Part shown: positions 10,301 to 22,600 of the stretch, one piece after another
Position numbering within the stretch: the stretch's first letter is position 1
Layout: the number at the start of each line of letters is the position of its first letter
Assembly: GCA_002633025.1 (NCBI GenBank)
Contig: NMRB01000427.1
Coordinates: forward strand, 244,952 to 308,951
DNA from: Notospermus geniculatus
Lineage: Eukaryota; Nemertea; Pilidiophora; Heteronemertea; Lineidae
DNA length: 64,000 nucleotides
Direction: 5' to 3'
Made by a program: the position numbers and the translations under genes
The notes under the pieces: generated by a model
The model's input: the letters and a program-made list of their open reading frames with translations, nothing else
Database searches by the model: none
What the model was told of the DNA's origin: nothing

Positions 10301-12705
10301 GCTTGGGGGCGCTGGATGAAGATTGGGGCCTGACTCCCCTTGGATACCATCTTGCATTCTTGCCAGTGGACGTGAGGTAAGTTCACCACATTTACCTACT
10401 ATATACATTTTTAGCTCACTGGTGAGCTTACATGTATGTGATGAGAACTTGATGTGTGGTCCATTGCCCAAACATGTACATGTAGATGTAGGCCTATAAC
10501 TCCGCTGGCTCTTCAATGAGATTAAGACGTACTTCGCAGTGAAAAGACATTCAGTGAAAAAAACATGCTTGGCCATTTTCAAGAATAGCAGTCCAAAGGT
10601 GATGTCACCTGAGAGCAATTTCGCTCATCAACTGCAAAGTCTCCTCCCAGTCTCAGGTTGCATGCTTTTATTTTCAGGATCGGAAAGCTCATGTTATTTG
10701 GTGCTATATTCAGATGTCTTGATCCTGCCTTGACTATTGCTGCTAGTCTGAGTTACAAGTCTCCCTTTGTAAGTGTGCCTTTGTGTACTGTACATCATGA
10801 AATGAGAGCTTCAATACTTTCCGTGCCTTGATTTGATACAAACTCTGTTGGATGCAAATGTGATGGCCTTTGTACTATTAACATTGTTTAAATTTTACTA
10901 GGTGTCTCCATTTGATAAGAGGGACGATGCAACAAAGAAGAAGCTAGAATTTGCTACAGGCAACAGTGATCACCTGACTGTATTACAAGCATACAAGGGC
11001 TGGATCAAGGCTGGCAAAAATGGCAACTATTCAGCATATTGCTACTGCCAAGAAAACTACCTTTCAGTAAAGACATTTCAGGTGTGTATTTGGCATGGGT
11101 GGTTATGCCTCTACTGGCAAACCCTTGTGTTATCATGCGTAATTTTATGCTGAACAAAGGACTCAACTGTCTTTCAGATGTTGGCCAGCATGAAGCGACA
11201 GTTTGTTGAACTGCTTACAGACATTGGTTTCCTTAAGTCCAGTCTGACAGCTAGGGAGGTGGAGCGAGCTGCCAGGGATGGTGGGGATGGTGTACTTGAA
11301 GCTACAGGATTTGAGGTAAGAGAAGTTGTATGCGCGAGTACAGTATACCACGTACATTACTGGGATTCGAACCCACGTCTCCACATAAGGTCGAATCCCG
11401 GTACTGTCGTCAAGTGACCAGCAAGCAAACCTATGATTTCTGTATACCACATAATGTATGTACATGTATAACCACACAGCATCTGGGAACTCACTTGTCA
11501 GTGCTACTGAATTCCCACATTATATGGCGATGAAAGTTCAATATTTTCCCTCTTCAGGCCAATTCAAATTCTGAAAATATCCGTCTAGTCCAGGCCATGT
11601 TATGTGCTGCCCTCTTCCCCAACATTGTACAAGTGATGACCCCGGAGCAGCGATATGCCGAGACAGGAGTTGGTGCTGTGCCAAAAGCACCAAAACCAGA
11701 AGATCTCAAGTTCAAGACAAAAGCTGATGGATATGTAAGTATGAATCCTATGCCCAATGGCTCTTGTTGAGCTCAGCTTCCATTAACAATTCCTTTGTTA
11801 ATCAAAAGAATACTAGTACGGTATGATCATGCTCTTTCCAATTTGTATAGGTTCATATCCATCCCTCGTCTGTGAACTTCCAAGTGCGTTACTACGAAAG
11901 TCCCTATCTGGTATACCATGAGAAAGTTAAGACATCCAAGGTAAGCAACTACAGTATATAACATTCGGTGATGTTGCATCTGCTTCTATTTGAAGGAAAT
12001 TTCATGTGTTGGCCTGGTGTCACAAAATTGCCGGCTTTGGAACCATCTGTTTACATGTACTATGTAGGCCTACCCGAGTTCGCTCATACTGTTTATGACA
12101 GCACATTCTCAAGCACTAGCTGTCTCTGAGACAGCTAGGCTAGATGTACATGTACATGTCTTTGGAGTAGGCTTACATGTACAGTTAACTACATGTACAT
12201 AATGTAGAATGCAAGTTATCATACTGATTTTCGGCTCCTTCTTCAGGTATTCCTTCGAGACTGCAGCATGGTCTCCCCATACTCTTTGGTACTCTTTGGT
12301 GGAGGAAGTGTCTCCATTGATTTGGATCGTCTCCAGTTCATTCTGTCTCTTGATGAGGGCTGGATAAGATTTCAAGTCCAGTCTTTGCAGGTGGGTGGTG
12401 TTCCCTTAGACGGAAATGCAGTCAGGCTGGCTGGGTTCACATTGTAGTACACTGTTCTGCCATGACTCATCCCTCAAGGAAGGGTTCATCAAGTGCATAA
12501 ATTGCAGCCCCTCCCCCTCTCGAAAGAGTGTCAAAATCAAATTGCTCTCTTGACATTACAGGTAGCTGAACTCATTCGGGAATTGCGGCAAGAACTTGAC
12601 CAGATGCTCGAGGACAAGATAGAGAATCCCGACATAGATCTCTGCCTGTGTCCTAAGGGAAACATGATCATCAGTGCCATCATGAAACTTGTCAGTACAC
12701 CATGA
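4331..12705 (+). CDS. DHX57: DHX57-like ATP-dependent RNA helicase, complete gene
   Basis: Twenty-three exons give 3993 coding bases (1330 aa) with every splice phase consistent: 4331-4506, 4917-5042, 5160-5330, 5458-6549, 6753-6948, 7057-7181, 7328-7461, 7964-8018, 8286-8467, 8684-8790, 9056-9159, 9279-9338, 9419-9532, 9686-9849, 9984-10060, 10231-10376, 10678-10768, 10902-11081, 11178-11315, 11558-11734, 11851-11940, 12247-12390, 12562-12705. The N-terminus is Gly/Arg-rich, followed by a UBA-like segment near residue 155 and an RWD-like region interrupted by a CCCH zinc finger ([20 protein letters not shown]). Helicase motifs are intact: GMTGCGKTT (about 519-527), DEVH (620-623), SAT (652-654) and QREGRAGR (903-910). 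HA2 and OB-fold regions follow, to a tail ending KLVSTP. Order and length match animal DHX57 (human about 1386 aa), a DEAH-box helicase of poorly known RNA targets. Confidence 0.95.
7710..7910. mobile_element. MITE-like element in DHX57 intron 7
   Basis: A 201-bp element with terminal inverted repeats of about 46 bp, starting TGTGACCCGGCACAGG and ending in the near-complement. It lies wholly in the intron between exons 7 and 8 and carries no coding capacity. The flanking bases (ATT and TTT) give no clear target-site duplication. Open frames over the element on both strands (near 7711-8083) are by-products of the inverted repeats. Confidence 0.85.
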
Positions 12706-12954
12706 TGTATGCAAGGAGAGATTCAGGACTCGCATACAACTGTGAAGATCTTTTTTATGAACATTTTACCCAGTTCAGAGGTCGACTCATGGTTTCTGTA
12801 TGCATGAATACATTGTACATGTATCTTTACCTGCCAGGAGGTAGATTCCCAGGCCTGCATGTGGTCTTGGTATTCACTATCACGATGAGGACAGGATATT
12901 TTCTCCACTTGCATGGTTGGAACTTGAAGCAGTGGAGGGGTGGTTGGGCAATGT
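12706..12954 (+). other. DHX57 3' UTR / downstream sequence
   Basis: Sequence following the DHX57 stop codon. I see no further exon and no clear AATAAA signal before the foldback element at 12955. The open frames here overlap that inverted repeat and have no recognisable product. Confidence 0.5.
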
Positions 12955-13084
12955 GGGTCGTATTCATAAAGCGGTTCTATCATCAGAACCGTCTTAATAG
13001 GCCGATTCCAAGTGTGCTTCACCTGTACACTTGGAACCGGCCTAAGACGGTTCTAACGATAGAACCGCTTTATGAATACGACCC
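12955..13084. mobile_element. Foldback MITE, family A, copy 1
   Basis: A 130-bp near-perfect inverted repeat whose ends read GGGTCGTATTCATAAAGCGG and its complement, so the whole element can fold into one long hairpin. The trinucleotide TGT flanks both ends and could be a target duplication. A diverged relative lies at 14117-14251. Confidence 0.85.
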
Positions 13085-13420
13085 TGTGAGTCTATTTCAA
13101 TCAATACTTGTCAATCTTGCACACTACGAAATTGTTTGAAATATATCCTTTTCTTAAACTGGCATTCGTATCTGTTCTTTCCATTGAATCATGATGTCAT
13201 GATGTGTTGTAAAGGGCGGTCTTCACTGCTACTACATGTACACTACTACTATAATAATTCTCAGCTCCACTGTTGGCATTCAACCTGTCCCGGACTGGGG
13301 CAGAACCAGTGCGTCCCAAGATGGTGCTCACCCTCAATGTCATGTCGAGATGTCCTACATGTGTGTCCAGAGGCTGGCCATTGTCAGTTCATAACACCAG
13401 CTGCCAGGGACCTTTTAAGG

Positions 13421-13587
13421 AATTGAACCCGAGGCGGAGGACCTCTGTTGAGTATCCCAAACACTCGAGGGTGGAGCTAAAACGCAGTCCAAACCCGAGG
13501 CGCTTCGCCGAGGGTTTGGACGAGTTTTACGCTCCACCCGAGAGTGTTTGGGATACTCAACAGAGGTCCGACGCCGAGGGTTCAATT
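13421..13587. mobile_element. Foldback element, 167-bp hairpin
   Basis: The arms start AATTGAACCCGAGGC and end in the near-complement GAGGGTTCAATT, meeting at a small loop around 13503 (GAGGCGCTTCGCCGAG). The arms are about 75 bp with few mismatches. There is no coding content and no convincing target duplication. Confidence 0.8.
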
Positions 13588-14116
13588 TCTATTCTAAAAC
13601 ATCTCAAACTAAAGCTAAACCATGAGAATTGGTGCGAATACAAGCCATTTATCACCCACGACCGTCCGGTTTCCCGGCCTTCTGGCACCGCGTTCAAAAA
13701 TTTCATTTTCCGGCTCCGCGGATGACGCTACGTCGATGACGCGACGTCACTGTGTAACAACATGTACATCGTGCCTACATCGTGTACATCGGTGTGCAGC
13801 GCTAGGCCCAACAAGCTGCAGGAGCCGAAATGAGACAGCAGGGCGCTTTCTTCAACGGATTTTCCGCAGGATGTGTAGCTTATGATACAAAACATTCTTG
13901 GGATAGGTCAGTGAGTATAAATCTCGCCCATATTCTCTGCACCGCCTCTCTGAATGCTCGAAGCGAGAAACACATGGTCGGCGGTTAGAATCCACGTTTT
14001 AGTGCAACCCAAGAAAACTCTGTACCAGTGTGTACCGTATCCCAAACACTCTGTGCAAAAAAACGGCCAATGCATTTTCCATTACAACATTGATTTCACA
14101 GTACACAGATGTTTTA

Positions 14117-14251
14117 GAATCATTTATAAACCAGTTCTATCGTTAGAACCGTCTTAGGGCGGTTCCAAGTACAGGTGGTTGACCATACTTGGAACCGGCC
14201 TAAGACGGTTCTAACTAGGCTATAGAACCGCTTTAGGCCTATGAACACTAC
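14117..14251. mobile_element. Foldback MITE, family A, diverged copy 2
   Basis: Contains TTATAAACCAGTTCTATCG and the complementary arm with GGTTCTAACTAGG and TAGAACCGCTTTAGG. It shares the inner AGAACCGTCTTA and CTTGGAACCGGCC segments with the element at 12955-13084. The copy is diverged and its outer tips are degraded. Confidence 0.75.
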
Positions 14252-15317
14252 CCGAAGTGCCTGTAACTTCCGGGAGTGCATTAGGCCTAACTATTGTCCA
14301 TTTGTGGGCAACCAATTGTTCATTATCAGCCTGAACAGGATTTGCATACCCTTAAAGTTACTGGGGTTTTGTGAATAAGCCTCTAGGACGTTTGGCGTGA
14401 AGATGCAGGTTCAGGCAATTGTAGGCCTAATACAGTCGAACCCCGTTTACAATGTTTTCACCCCTATAATGATAATGTTCACGTCCCCGATTTCCCCCAA
14501 TTCATTTTCCATTTGCCAATTTTGCTTACAACAAACACCTTTACAACGTTAACTTCAACGACCAGATTTTCCCCACAAAATAGTGAAAATGCCTTCGTTA
14601 CAATGAACAGCGAGAAGCCAATTAATGCCGTGGCAGGCTTGCTTATGAACAATGTACAGCGTGGGATTCCCCTCCGTTGCTTAGCAATGCTATCGACTCA
14701 ATACATTGTAGTACTCCCTGTGAATAGCTGGTGTAAAACTCGTGTAGACGCAGCGTGGTCCTGAGCACATGGTCAGAAAACAAGTCTGGTAAACGGAACC
14801 AAATCTCGCCGTCCAAGCCCAAATCACTTTCTAACGGGAGTGTCCCATGTTCTACATCATAGTTGGTGGCCATTTTATTGGAAATGGTTACAACAATATA
14901 ACGTACAGATTCGTTATGTCCCTGGAGGTATGTTGTAACAAGGTTCTACTGTATTGCATTGATGCTTTGAGGCTCCATCCAGATGACTGAATTCGGAGGA
15001 CTAGAAATTCAGGTCCAATCAAGGTGACTCTAGAATATTTGGAGTAGAAATCCATCTCACTCCGAGCACTTTATGTACTTGCAAATGTAGCAAGTCAACA
15101 AATGGTCCATTCTCAGGGGGAGGGGGCAGGGCAGGAACATCATCATGACACATGTGACACGTGCAGTGGAGGAGTCACTGCCAACTGATTTTTGGGACAG
15201 CCGGACACCGCTCGAGATGGATGGTGCTGAACAGGGACAGGCAGCTCTCCAACATGGGTGGGGTGTGTCCTATGATTCACTGAACATTCTGTTGTGGATG
15301 AATGATAGATGAATGGA
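14252..15317. other. Intergenic, no gene seen
   Basis: No exon, RNA gene or sharply bounded repeat could be supported. Small open frames at 14513-14873 overlap on both strands and resemble no known protein. Confidence 0.4.
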
Positions 15318-15600
15318 GCCTGATAGCCTAGTGGTTATCACGTCCGCTTAGCAAGCGGCAGGTCCCGGGTTCGAATCCAGCCCGGGCCATTTGGGATTTC
15401 ATTCCCGACTCTTCACGTCCGTCGCATGGGACAGTAAGCCGTGGTGCCTTGTACCTTGTGTCTTTGCAAGGGCAAGTAAAATACCCCATCCAAGTGAGGA
15501 ACATGAGTAGCTTGTGATGGCCTCCTCCGTACTTACCAGGGCCAATAATGCTATAGCGTCGGCCCTGACGGAAAAATGAAATACAAATACAAATACAATG
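15318..15600 (+). mobile_element. tRNA-derived SINE
   Basis: The first 72 bases (15318-15389) look like a tRNA. The A box TAGCCTAGTGG and the B box GGTTCGAATCC both fit the RNA polymerase III consensus, and an anticodon-like loop TTAGCAA (AGC, alanine type) sits on a CCGC/GCGG stem. The acceptor stem does not pair well (GCCTGAT against CGGGCCA), and a tRNA-unrelated body of about 190 bases follows. The element ends in a short ATACAA-type tail at 15578-15600. That layout is a SINE, not a functional tRNA gene. A frame spanning its minus strand (15328-15645) is non-coding. Confidence 0.85.
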
Positions 15601-18600
15601 ATCATCCCACATTAGAACACATAAACAACAAAATGAAGAAGTCAAGAGGTCATGTAGGTTTAATTAAAATTTTATTATTTTTTGTTTAATGACACAGTTC
15701 TGTAATGCTTTTCATACTTTAATAACATTAATCTCAAGTTCAGATCGAATGTTTCATCTGCCTATACTGTACATGTTTCTGTTACCGTACATGAATGAAT
15801 GAATGTTTCTCAATGAGTGTACATGTTACTTGGAATGTTTCACCTGTCGAAACTGTGCATGTATGTTTCTGTTAGGTATATCTGATGAATGTTTCTCAGT
15901 TGTGTTCACAGGTGCATTCTGAGGCATTGTGAACTCGAAGGTACAAACAAGTTGGTAGTTCATGAAATTTTCATACTGTATACATGTTTTGTATTCGCTA
16001 CAAACAATATGGGCACAAATCTTCACTGGTTTTTATCCAAATCAATCATACATCCGGCTAAATATTACTTGCAAGTATGAGTATGGGTGCAACTTTAAAA
16101 TCCAGATGCAATCCACTTAACCTGTTTTTAAATGCTTATTTAAATCTTATTTCAAGTGCTGATCATGCTATATCAATCAACCATCTTTGGTGATACTCAC
16201 AACACCCAAGAATTACTCATATGACTTTGACAGATTACATGATTGAATGGTGTTATCGAATATCTTAAGACTTTACTCTGATTCATTCTGAGATGTAATC
16301 TTTCAGATTTATCATTGATAGGGCAAACCGAAATGGTGTCAGGGTCATGCTGCGAGCCGGATACCCAACCCTAACTCCCTTTACTTTTTTTTCCATTCAG
16401 CGGGAGGGGGAGGTACGATTTCCCAATGCTCTGACCAGCCAAGGTGTTTTCTCACCCCCCTGACAAAAAAATAATTTTTGAATCCAATTGACCAAATAAT
16501 TATATTTATCTGAATAGCATATTTACTTATTGTGCATACACTTATCAAACATTCTTGCCATTCTTCCCTGGGTAGGACATCACCTGAGGAAGCAAATCGT
16601 TAGTAAACATACAATAGAACAACAATACGTCGTGCAGTGAAGAATGAAACGTCTGCTGTCAACAACAAGAAATTCACATTTTCGTTCCCACTAAATGAAA
16701 TGACAATGAAATTCAACTTGCCTTCAAAATGCCAAGGTCAAGAGAGGTATTCGTCGAACAAGATTTACATGGAGAATGAAATGCATGTAACTTGCCTTAA
16801 AGATTTAGTATTATATTATGTGAGCACTATATTAACACTGGCATGACTACTGTAGATCTGCTTCAATCTATTCTACTTTCCATTAACCGAATATGGAGAA
16901 CATCAAAGTGATTTGATTAGCAAAGGCTACCGTATGTGGTGACCACAGGTCATTCATAGCTGCCTATCAATGACTGCAATGAACAGAATTATGGATAAGA
17001 ACAACTACATGTACATGCATTTCATGACTTTTGTCAAATAACTATCATTATCACAGAGATAACAATAACTATCAGTTATCAATATAGTTACGGTATCAGT
17101 TAATCATCTTACTGACAGGCATGCAGTGTGCATGTATTAGAATTTACCTAATTATTATTACATTACATAAGTTCTATCAAGGTTCTGTGAAGAGCTGATA
17201 ACATTATTACCCTAAACTGGTCAACTGATGCTAGTCTTAATTAGCCAGATATCTAGGAAATTACTTTTAAGATTACTGTTGTGTAGATTGTTCTTTAGAA
17301 CTTAACCTAGTTTAATCTAGAAGTAGCAGTATACTAGTGTTGGTAGTACACTATTGGAATCTCAACTCCATAACTCACTTTCCATTTCTTTATGCCAGTT
17401 GTTCACCACTCTTGGTGTGTCTTATTTCGGTGATACAATACAATGAATGTTGACTTACTTGTATTATACAGTTCAAGTTTCAAGTGTGTAGGCTGCAGGC
17501 AGCATGTTAAAACAAGTTCTTAAATAATGGGTTTCTTTGGCTTAAACCATGTTAGCAGCAAAATTTGATCTCACTTCAGAAGCATTCCTCACCACCAGTT
17601 ACTCAATCCACCAGTAGCTCACAGGAATCTCCGAGGTGATGCAACTATGTTTTCCATATAAGAAATGCATTTTCATAATATGGCACTGTTTCAGCAACTA
17701 TTATCACGTTTTTTATGCAATCACTGACAAAATATCATAGCTCATTTGTTACATCATATGCAAAGAATATGTTACATCATATGCATACAATCTACACATG
17801 TCTCACTCTGGAACTGAAAGCAATGTTTAGTTGAACACAATATTGAATTTTTCATTAAGAACACTGTTAAGTCAATCACGTCAATGAGAATCCATTCTAT
17901 ACATTTTCTCCAAAATATCACATCACAAGATTAGAAAGTACATTTAATTTTTGATTAGATAAATCATTAAAAAAAAGAAAGATTGCTATCACAGAATAGA
18001 TTAGTGAATAGAAGATAAATCGTCATAAGAAAATATTTTTATCACAGACTGGAAAACAGCAATAATCATAATCATCACAGAAAAAAGTCTATTTCTTTTG
18101 ATCACAGAATGGAATGCACTGTCATGCAATTATCACAGACGATTTTCAACTGAATGTCTATTCCCAGCAACTTCATCAAATGTAGAAAACTGAGCCCCCA
18201 TTCCACCCAGTCGCCATCAGCTACTCAATCCACCAACTTAGACCAGATCAAATGGGAAACTCAGATTCTACATTTGAGAGTGCTCATCCACCGATTGGAC
18301 ACCATCAGAATCCTATTCCCAACTGCAGACCTTGGAAGATCCCCGTATTTGGACGAAAAACCACCACCATCTCCTCGTCAATGCCCAGCTGTAATCCTAC
18401 GTCCCGCAGCATCCCGCAACGACTCCCTCAATTCCCCAGCGACGAACTGCCGATCCTATCCCTACTTGAGCTCGAATCTTGGAAGAGCCGATCCTACTGA
18501 AACTTGTATCCCCTACTCGAACACGAAATCTTGGAATCAATGCGCCCCTGACGGCTGATCCTACTTGAACACGGAACCCAACTTCTACTTGAATTCTTGA

Positions 18601-19690
18601 AACGAATGCACCCCGATTCCTACATATTAGGCAACACTGGGAACCATACAATAATGGAAACCAAGGGAGAACGAACACCACCAGCCATCTACCAATTATT
18701 CTGAAAGAAATGGAAGAATCCCCACCCACACAAACCCCACATTTTTGGCAAAGCCAGTCAACATTCGGTTATTTACAACTGTACAATGGTTGTCATAAGT
18801 TAGTGTACTGCAGCATTAAATTGCCATGAACAATTAGAGAATGTATTATTGGACAAGAATAAAGTTTATATGTGATAAACGGAACATTTTTAGAATTTAG
18901 TGTAGGTATATGAATAGCAGTGAAATCCAACTGCAAGGTAAGAAATAAAGAGGTTACCAAATTAATGGATACGTTCTTGTCAACATGACGTGCGACATCT
19001 GGGCATCACTTCATCAGAAGGCAAGAAGCTGGATACAGAAAAGCATCAGCTGGGACGACCATGCAATGCAGGAACCATCTTCATAAACACCAGTTCTCCA
19101 ACCAAACACCAGAAGAGAAGGATTCACTCTGTATTCTTTTGCGTTTTGAGGGGCGGCGGTTTTATAGCAGACGATATCCCAGGGCAAGCGGCCGGTGCAG
19201 TATGGTAAACATGTATTACTTCGCAGTCTTCCAGGGCACAAGTAGCAATGGTTTGCCTGCAATGAACTTATTAGTACCCACCCAAAGACCACATGGCCAA
19301 AGTTTACCCATCAACAAATTTATTTGATAATGATTAAGATCAGACAACCTACAATAAATATTCAGCTATTATAATATTGTTTGAAACGAGATATTTTAAA
19401 TTTCAACAGCACTCAAGATGTCGCACAACATGGAAAATATGCACCTATGCAAAAAACAAGCTTATACATGGTAATTATTACTATGTACAGTACCTGTCTT
19501 TCTGAATATGAAAGAATACGATTTAATTGAAGTCAATATTACGGTACTGGAAGACATCATAGCTGACAACGGGGATGGAATGCATCACTGCAGGGGAATG
19601 TAGGGAACGCAACGTGGACCTAGACAGCAACTGTTAACGGCGCAGCATCATGAACTTCATACTTCCGCACTTGATTCATTTTCGAAATTT
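15601..19690. other. Intergenic, AT-rich, no gene supported
   Basis: AT-rich sequence with short degenerate repeats: ATGAATGTTTCTCA-type units around 15780-15900 and scattered ATCACAGA words around 17980-18140. At 18296-18620 there are imperfect repeats of a GATCCTACTTGAACACG-like unit, whose periodicity opens frames on both strands. No splice-consistent coding series was found. Confidence 0.4.
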
Positions 19691-19699
19691 TTTTTCCTG

Positions 19700-22600
19700 A
19701 ACATCTGAAACCTGGAAGAAGAGACATCATCCCCCCTCCCCCCAATGCAACAACAGTGCCTTTTTTGAATTCTAAAAACTGAGGTCCTTAATGCGAGAAG
19801 AAAATGCACAAAAAAATTGAAAGTGAATATACCAGAACATGCATCAATACCATTTCCTGTGGTGGTGACTTGTATGTGTGCTCAATAGGACTTGAAGGAT
19901 CTTGGGCGCTTTTTTGCTGCTTGACTAGGTAGTGACATCTTGAAGGACAGGCATTTCAAAACGGTATGTCGGTGTGCGAGTTGTTGGAATATCAAGAAGG
20001 GATCATAGCAGTGAAGACAAATCCAAGGTATCATCACCCTTGCGCTCTTCATCCACCTAATTTTTACCTGTAATCAAGTGGAGAATGACCCCTCCCCAAT
20101 GGACCATGCTATCTTTAAGACTTCATGATATCAAAGACAAAATGTCGAGTGTGATATTGATCGTGGAAGTAAAAGTACTAAACACAGTATATATTTGTAA
20201 GTGCAACATTGTTACCGGTATAGGAATCAAGGAACAGTTGTGGGAAAAATATCAGATACCGTTCATTCAGTGGACTCGCAGGAGTTCTGTTAGGCTTTTT
20301 TGAAATGAGGCTGTCATCAGGCATCGTTCCAGAAGTTGAGGATTGACTGAAGTTATGTTATTTGGCTTTTGAATGGCGCTTGAAATGATGTTATCAGGGT
20401 GAACTATCCAATGGAAACCATGACGGCTGCGAATTCAGTGGAGGGGCTTGTTCAGGCGACTTTTTTCCGGTGGGGCGCTTGAAAATTCATCGCATTGAAA
20501 CACCGGCAACAGCAAATGCAACACGCTTGGGGAACAACCATCGTTCTTGCTTGGAAAATGACCATCTATCTTGAGATGCTACCACGCGAAGTCTTGTACC
20601 TGATGCAAAAACCTGCAAGGAACTAAGATTGAATGACCCCCTCCCCTCCCTACAGCCAGAACAGGTGCTACCCTTGCAATCTGTCATTTAGCTAAGTGAG
20701 CCAACAAGGCTAATTTAGTTTGTAACACACCGATCGGTAATCCCCTTTCAACAAATGACAAAAATTTTGACATCACACATGTACAAAATTGAAGATGAAA
20801 ACCTGTAACATCAATACCTTTTTTCAATGAATTAAATCCTTAATTGTTTGGGTTTGTGGCTTTGAAGACGGAGGCCTTGATTCTTTCTCAGTTGGGAAAC
20901 TTGACATCAATTTATCAGGAGTTGGGATAGGATTGAGCCTTTGGATACCAAGAAGTCTTAGGTACCATCACTTTTTGCTGTGTTCATCTCCCTAATTACC
21001 TGTAATCAAGTGAAGAATGACCCCTCCCCATTGGACCATACTGAATGATTGTCTTTTTATGACTTTATTGTGAATTCCCATGACAGAATGTGTTATATCA
21101 ATTTCATGAAGTAGGTTATTATTATTAGAAATTGTGAATAGAGAAATGGTTCAAATGGGAAAAAATACCAATGAAAATCCAGACATCAATCAATTCATCT
21201 TGGGTGCTTGTGATGATGGGAACATATACCGGTAGGTTTAGTTCAGGCAACTTTTCCAATTCGGCGCTTGTAAAATCATTTGATACCAGCAGCAATATTG
21301 CAACACACTTGGAAATTTATCTTGATACCTTGGTCTTGTACCTGATGCAAAAAACCTGCAAGGAACTAAGAATGACCCCCCCCCCAAACTTGACCAGAAT
21401 ACATGTACCTAGGTGCCAATAAATAAACTTTCTTTGATCATTTAGCTGTGCAAACCAACAAGACTTATTAGATAAGTAACACAACAATCCGCTACTGTGC
21501 TTGACAAGTGAAATAGAGAAAAATAATACCAATTTATTAGGATCCACAAAGTTTCTTTGCCAGAGTCACAGGTGATCGATCAATCGGATGGCTCAGAGTC
21601 AAACCTCTTTAGGTCTTTAGGCATGGAGTGGGAACCAAGGGATCAACGGCCGAATACGCCAACTGAGTGAATGCGATCACAAGGATAGCGAACACGTATG
21701 AAAAGTGGATGCATCCTGAATGGGTTGCTGCTGTTGCCAAGTTAGGCACTTCCTGTAGAATGACCACCTGCAAGCAATTGTAAAGTGACCCCACATCCCC
21801 TTCCCTTGTGATACATTTTAAAGAACTTCACATAATCATTACAATGAAGGATAGAAAATGCATTATATTCAGGAGTAATCTGAATCATCTTGATCTTAAG
21901 GAAAAAAGAAATGAATGACAAGATAAAATAGATTATAGTACCGGTTTGTATGGTGGAGATCACACCTTGAATACAGATTCCTTGCAATTCACATCAACTT
22001 GCCACTGGGCAGCAAAGTCCAGGGTGTAGTGTCGACGGGTATTCAAAACAGGAATGATGGTTAACTCCTGACCATCCACGGACATCACTAGGAACTGCTC
22101 TTCACTTCCGAGGCACTTCATGATGCAGGAATTGGTTGAGCAGACTTGACTTGACAGATGAACCAGTAACAGTAAGCCATTGCCGTATGACATAGACAGT
22201 GGGAGTTGTGCAATAATCGGACCAATGTTCCAAAGTGACAATCTGCAAGGAATAGTGAAAAGTTTGCCCCTCCCCACAATGCCCAACATATCCAAGGGTT
22301 AAAATATTTGAAATCTGCCTTTTCCCCAAAAAACACTCATTTGTTCCTCTGAATAACACTAAACAGTCTTCCAACAAAGAAAATCCTTGCATAAGTGGCG
22401 AATAGCATTTAAGATTTGCCCAAGATGTGGGAAAATTCATTACTGCTCCAAAATCTGAATGCACTTTTTTCCTCTGAATAATCACCAAGAAACACGATAA
22501 AATAATACAAAACTCAAAAATATCAAGGAAGTTATAAATTATACCACTCCAAAAGATGAATCACCCGTTGAAAATGAATCACAACCAAGATGTTGAACAC

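Noticed and set aside
11363-11373. Minus-strand B box-like GGTTCGAATCC in a DHX57 intron
   Set aside because: No matching A box or cloverleaf at the right distance; at best a decayed SINE fragment.
15318-15389. tRNA-Ala gene
   Set aside because: The acceptor stem does not pair and a SINE body with repeat tail follows, so it was called a SINE.
18154-18729. 134- and 110-codon frames on both strands
   Set aside because: The region is made of imperfect short repeats that keep frames open on both strands; no splice context or domain.
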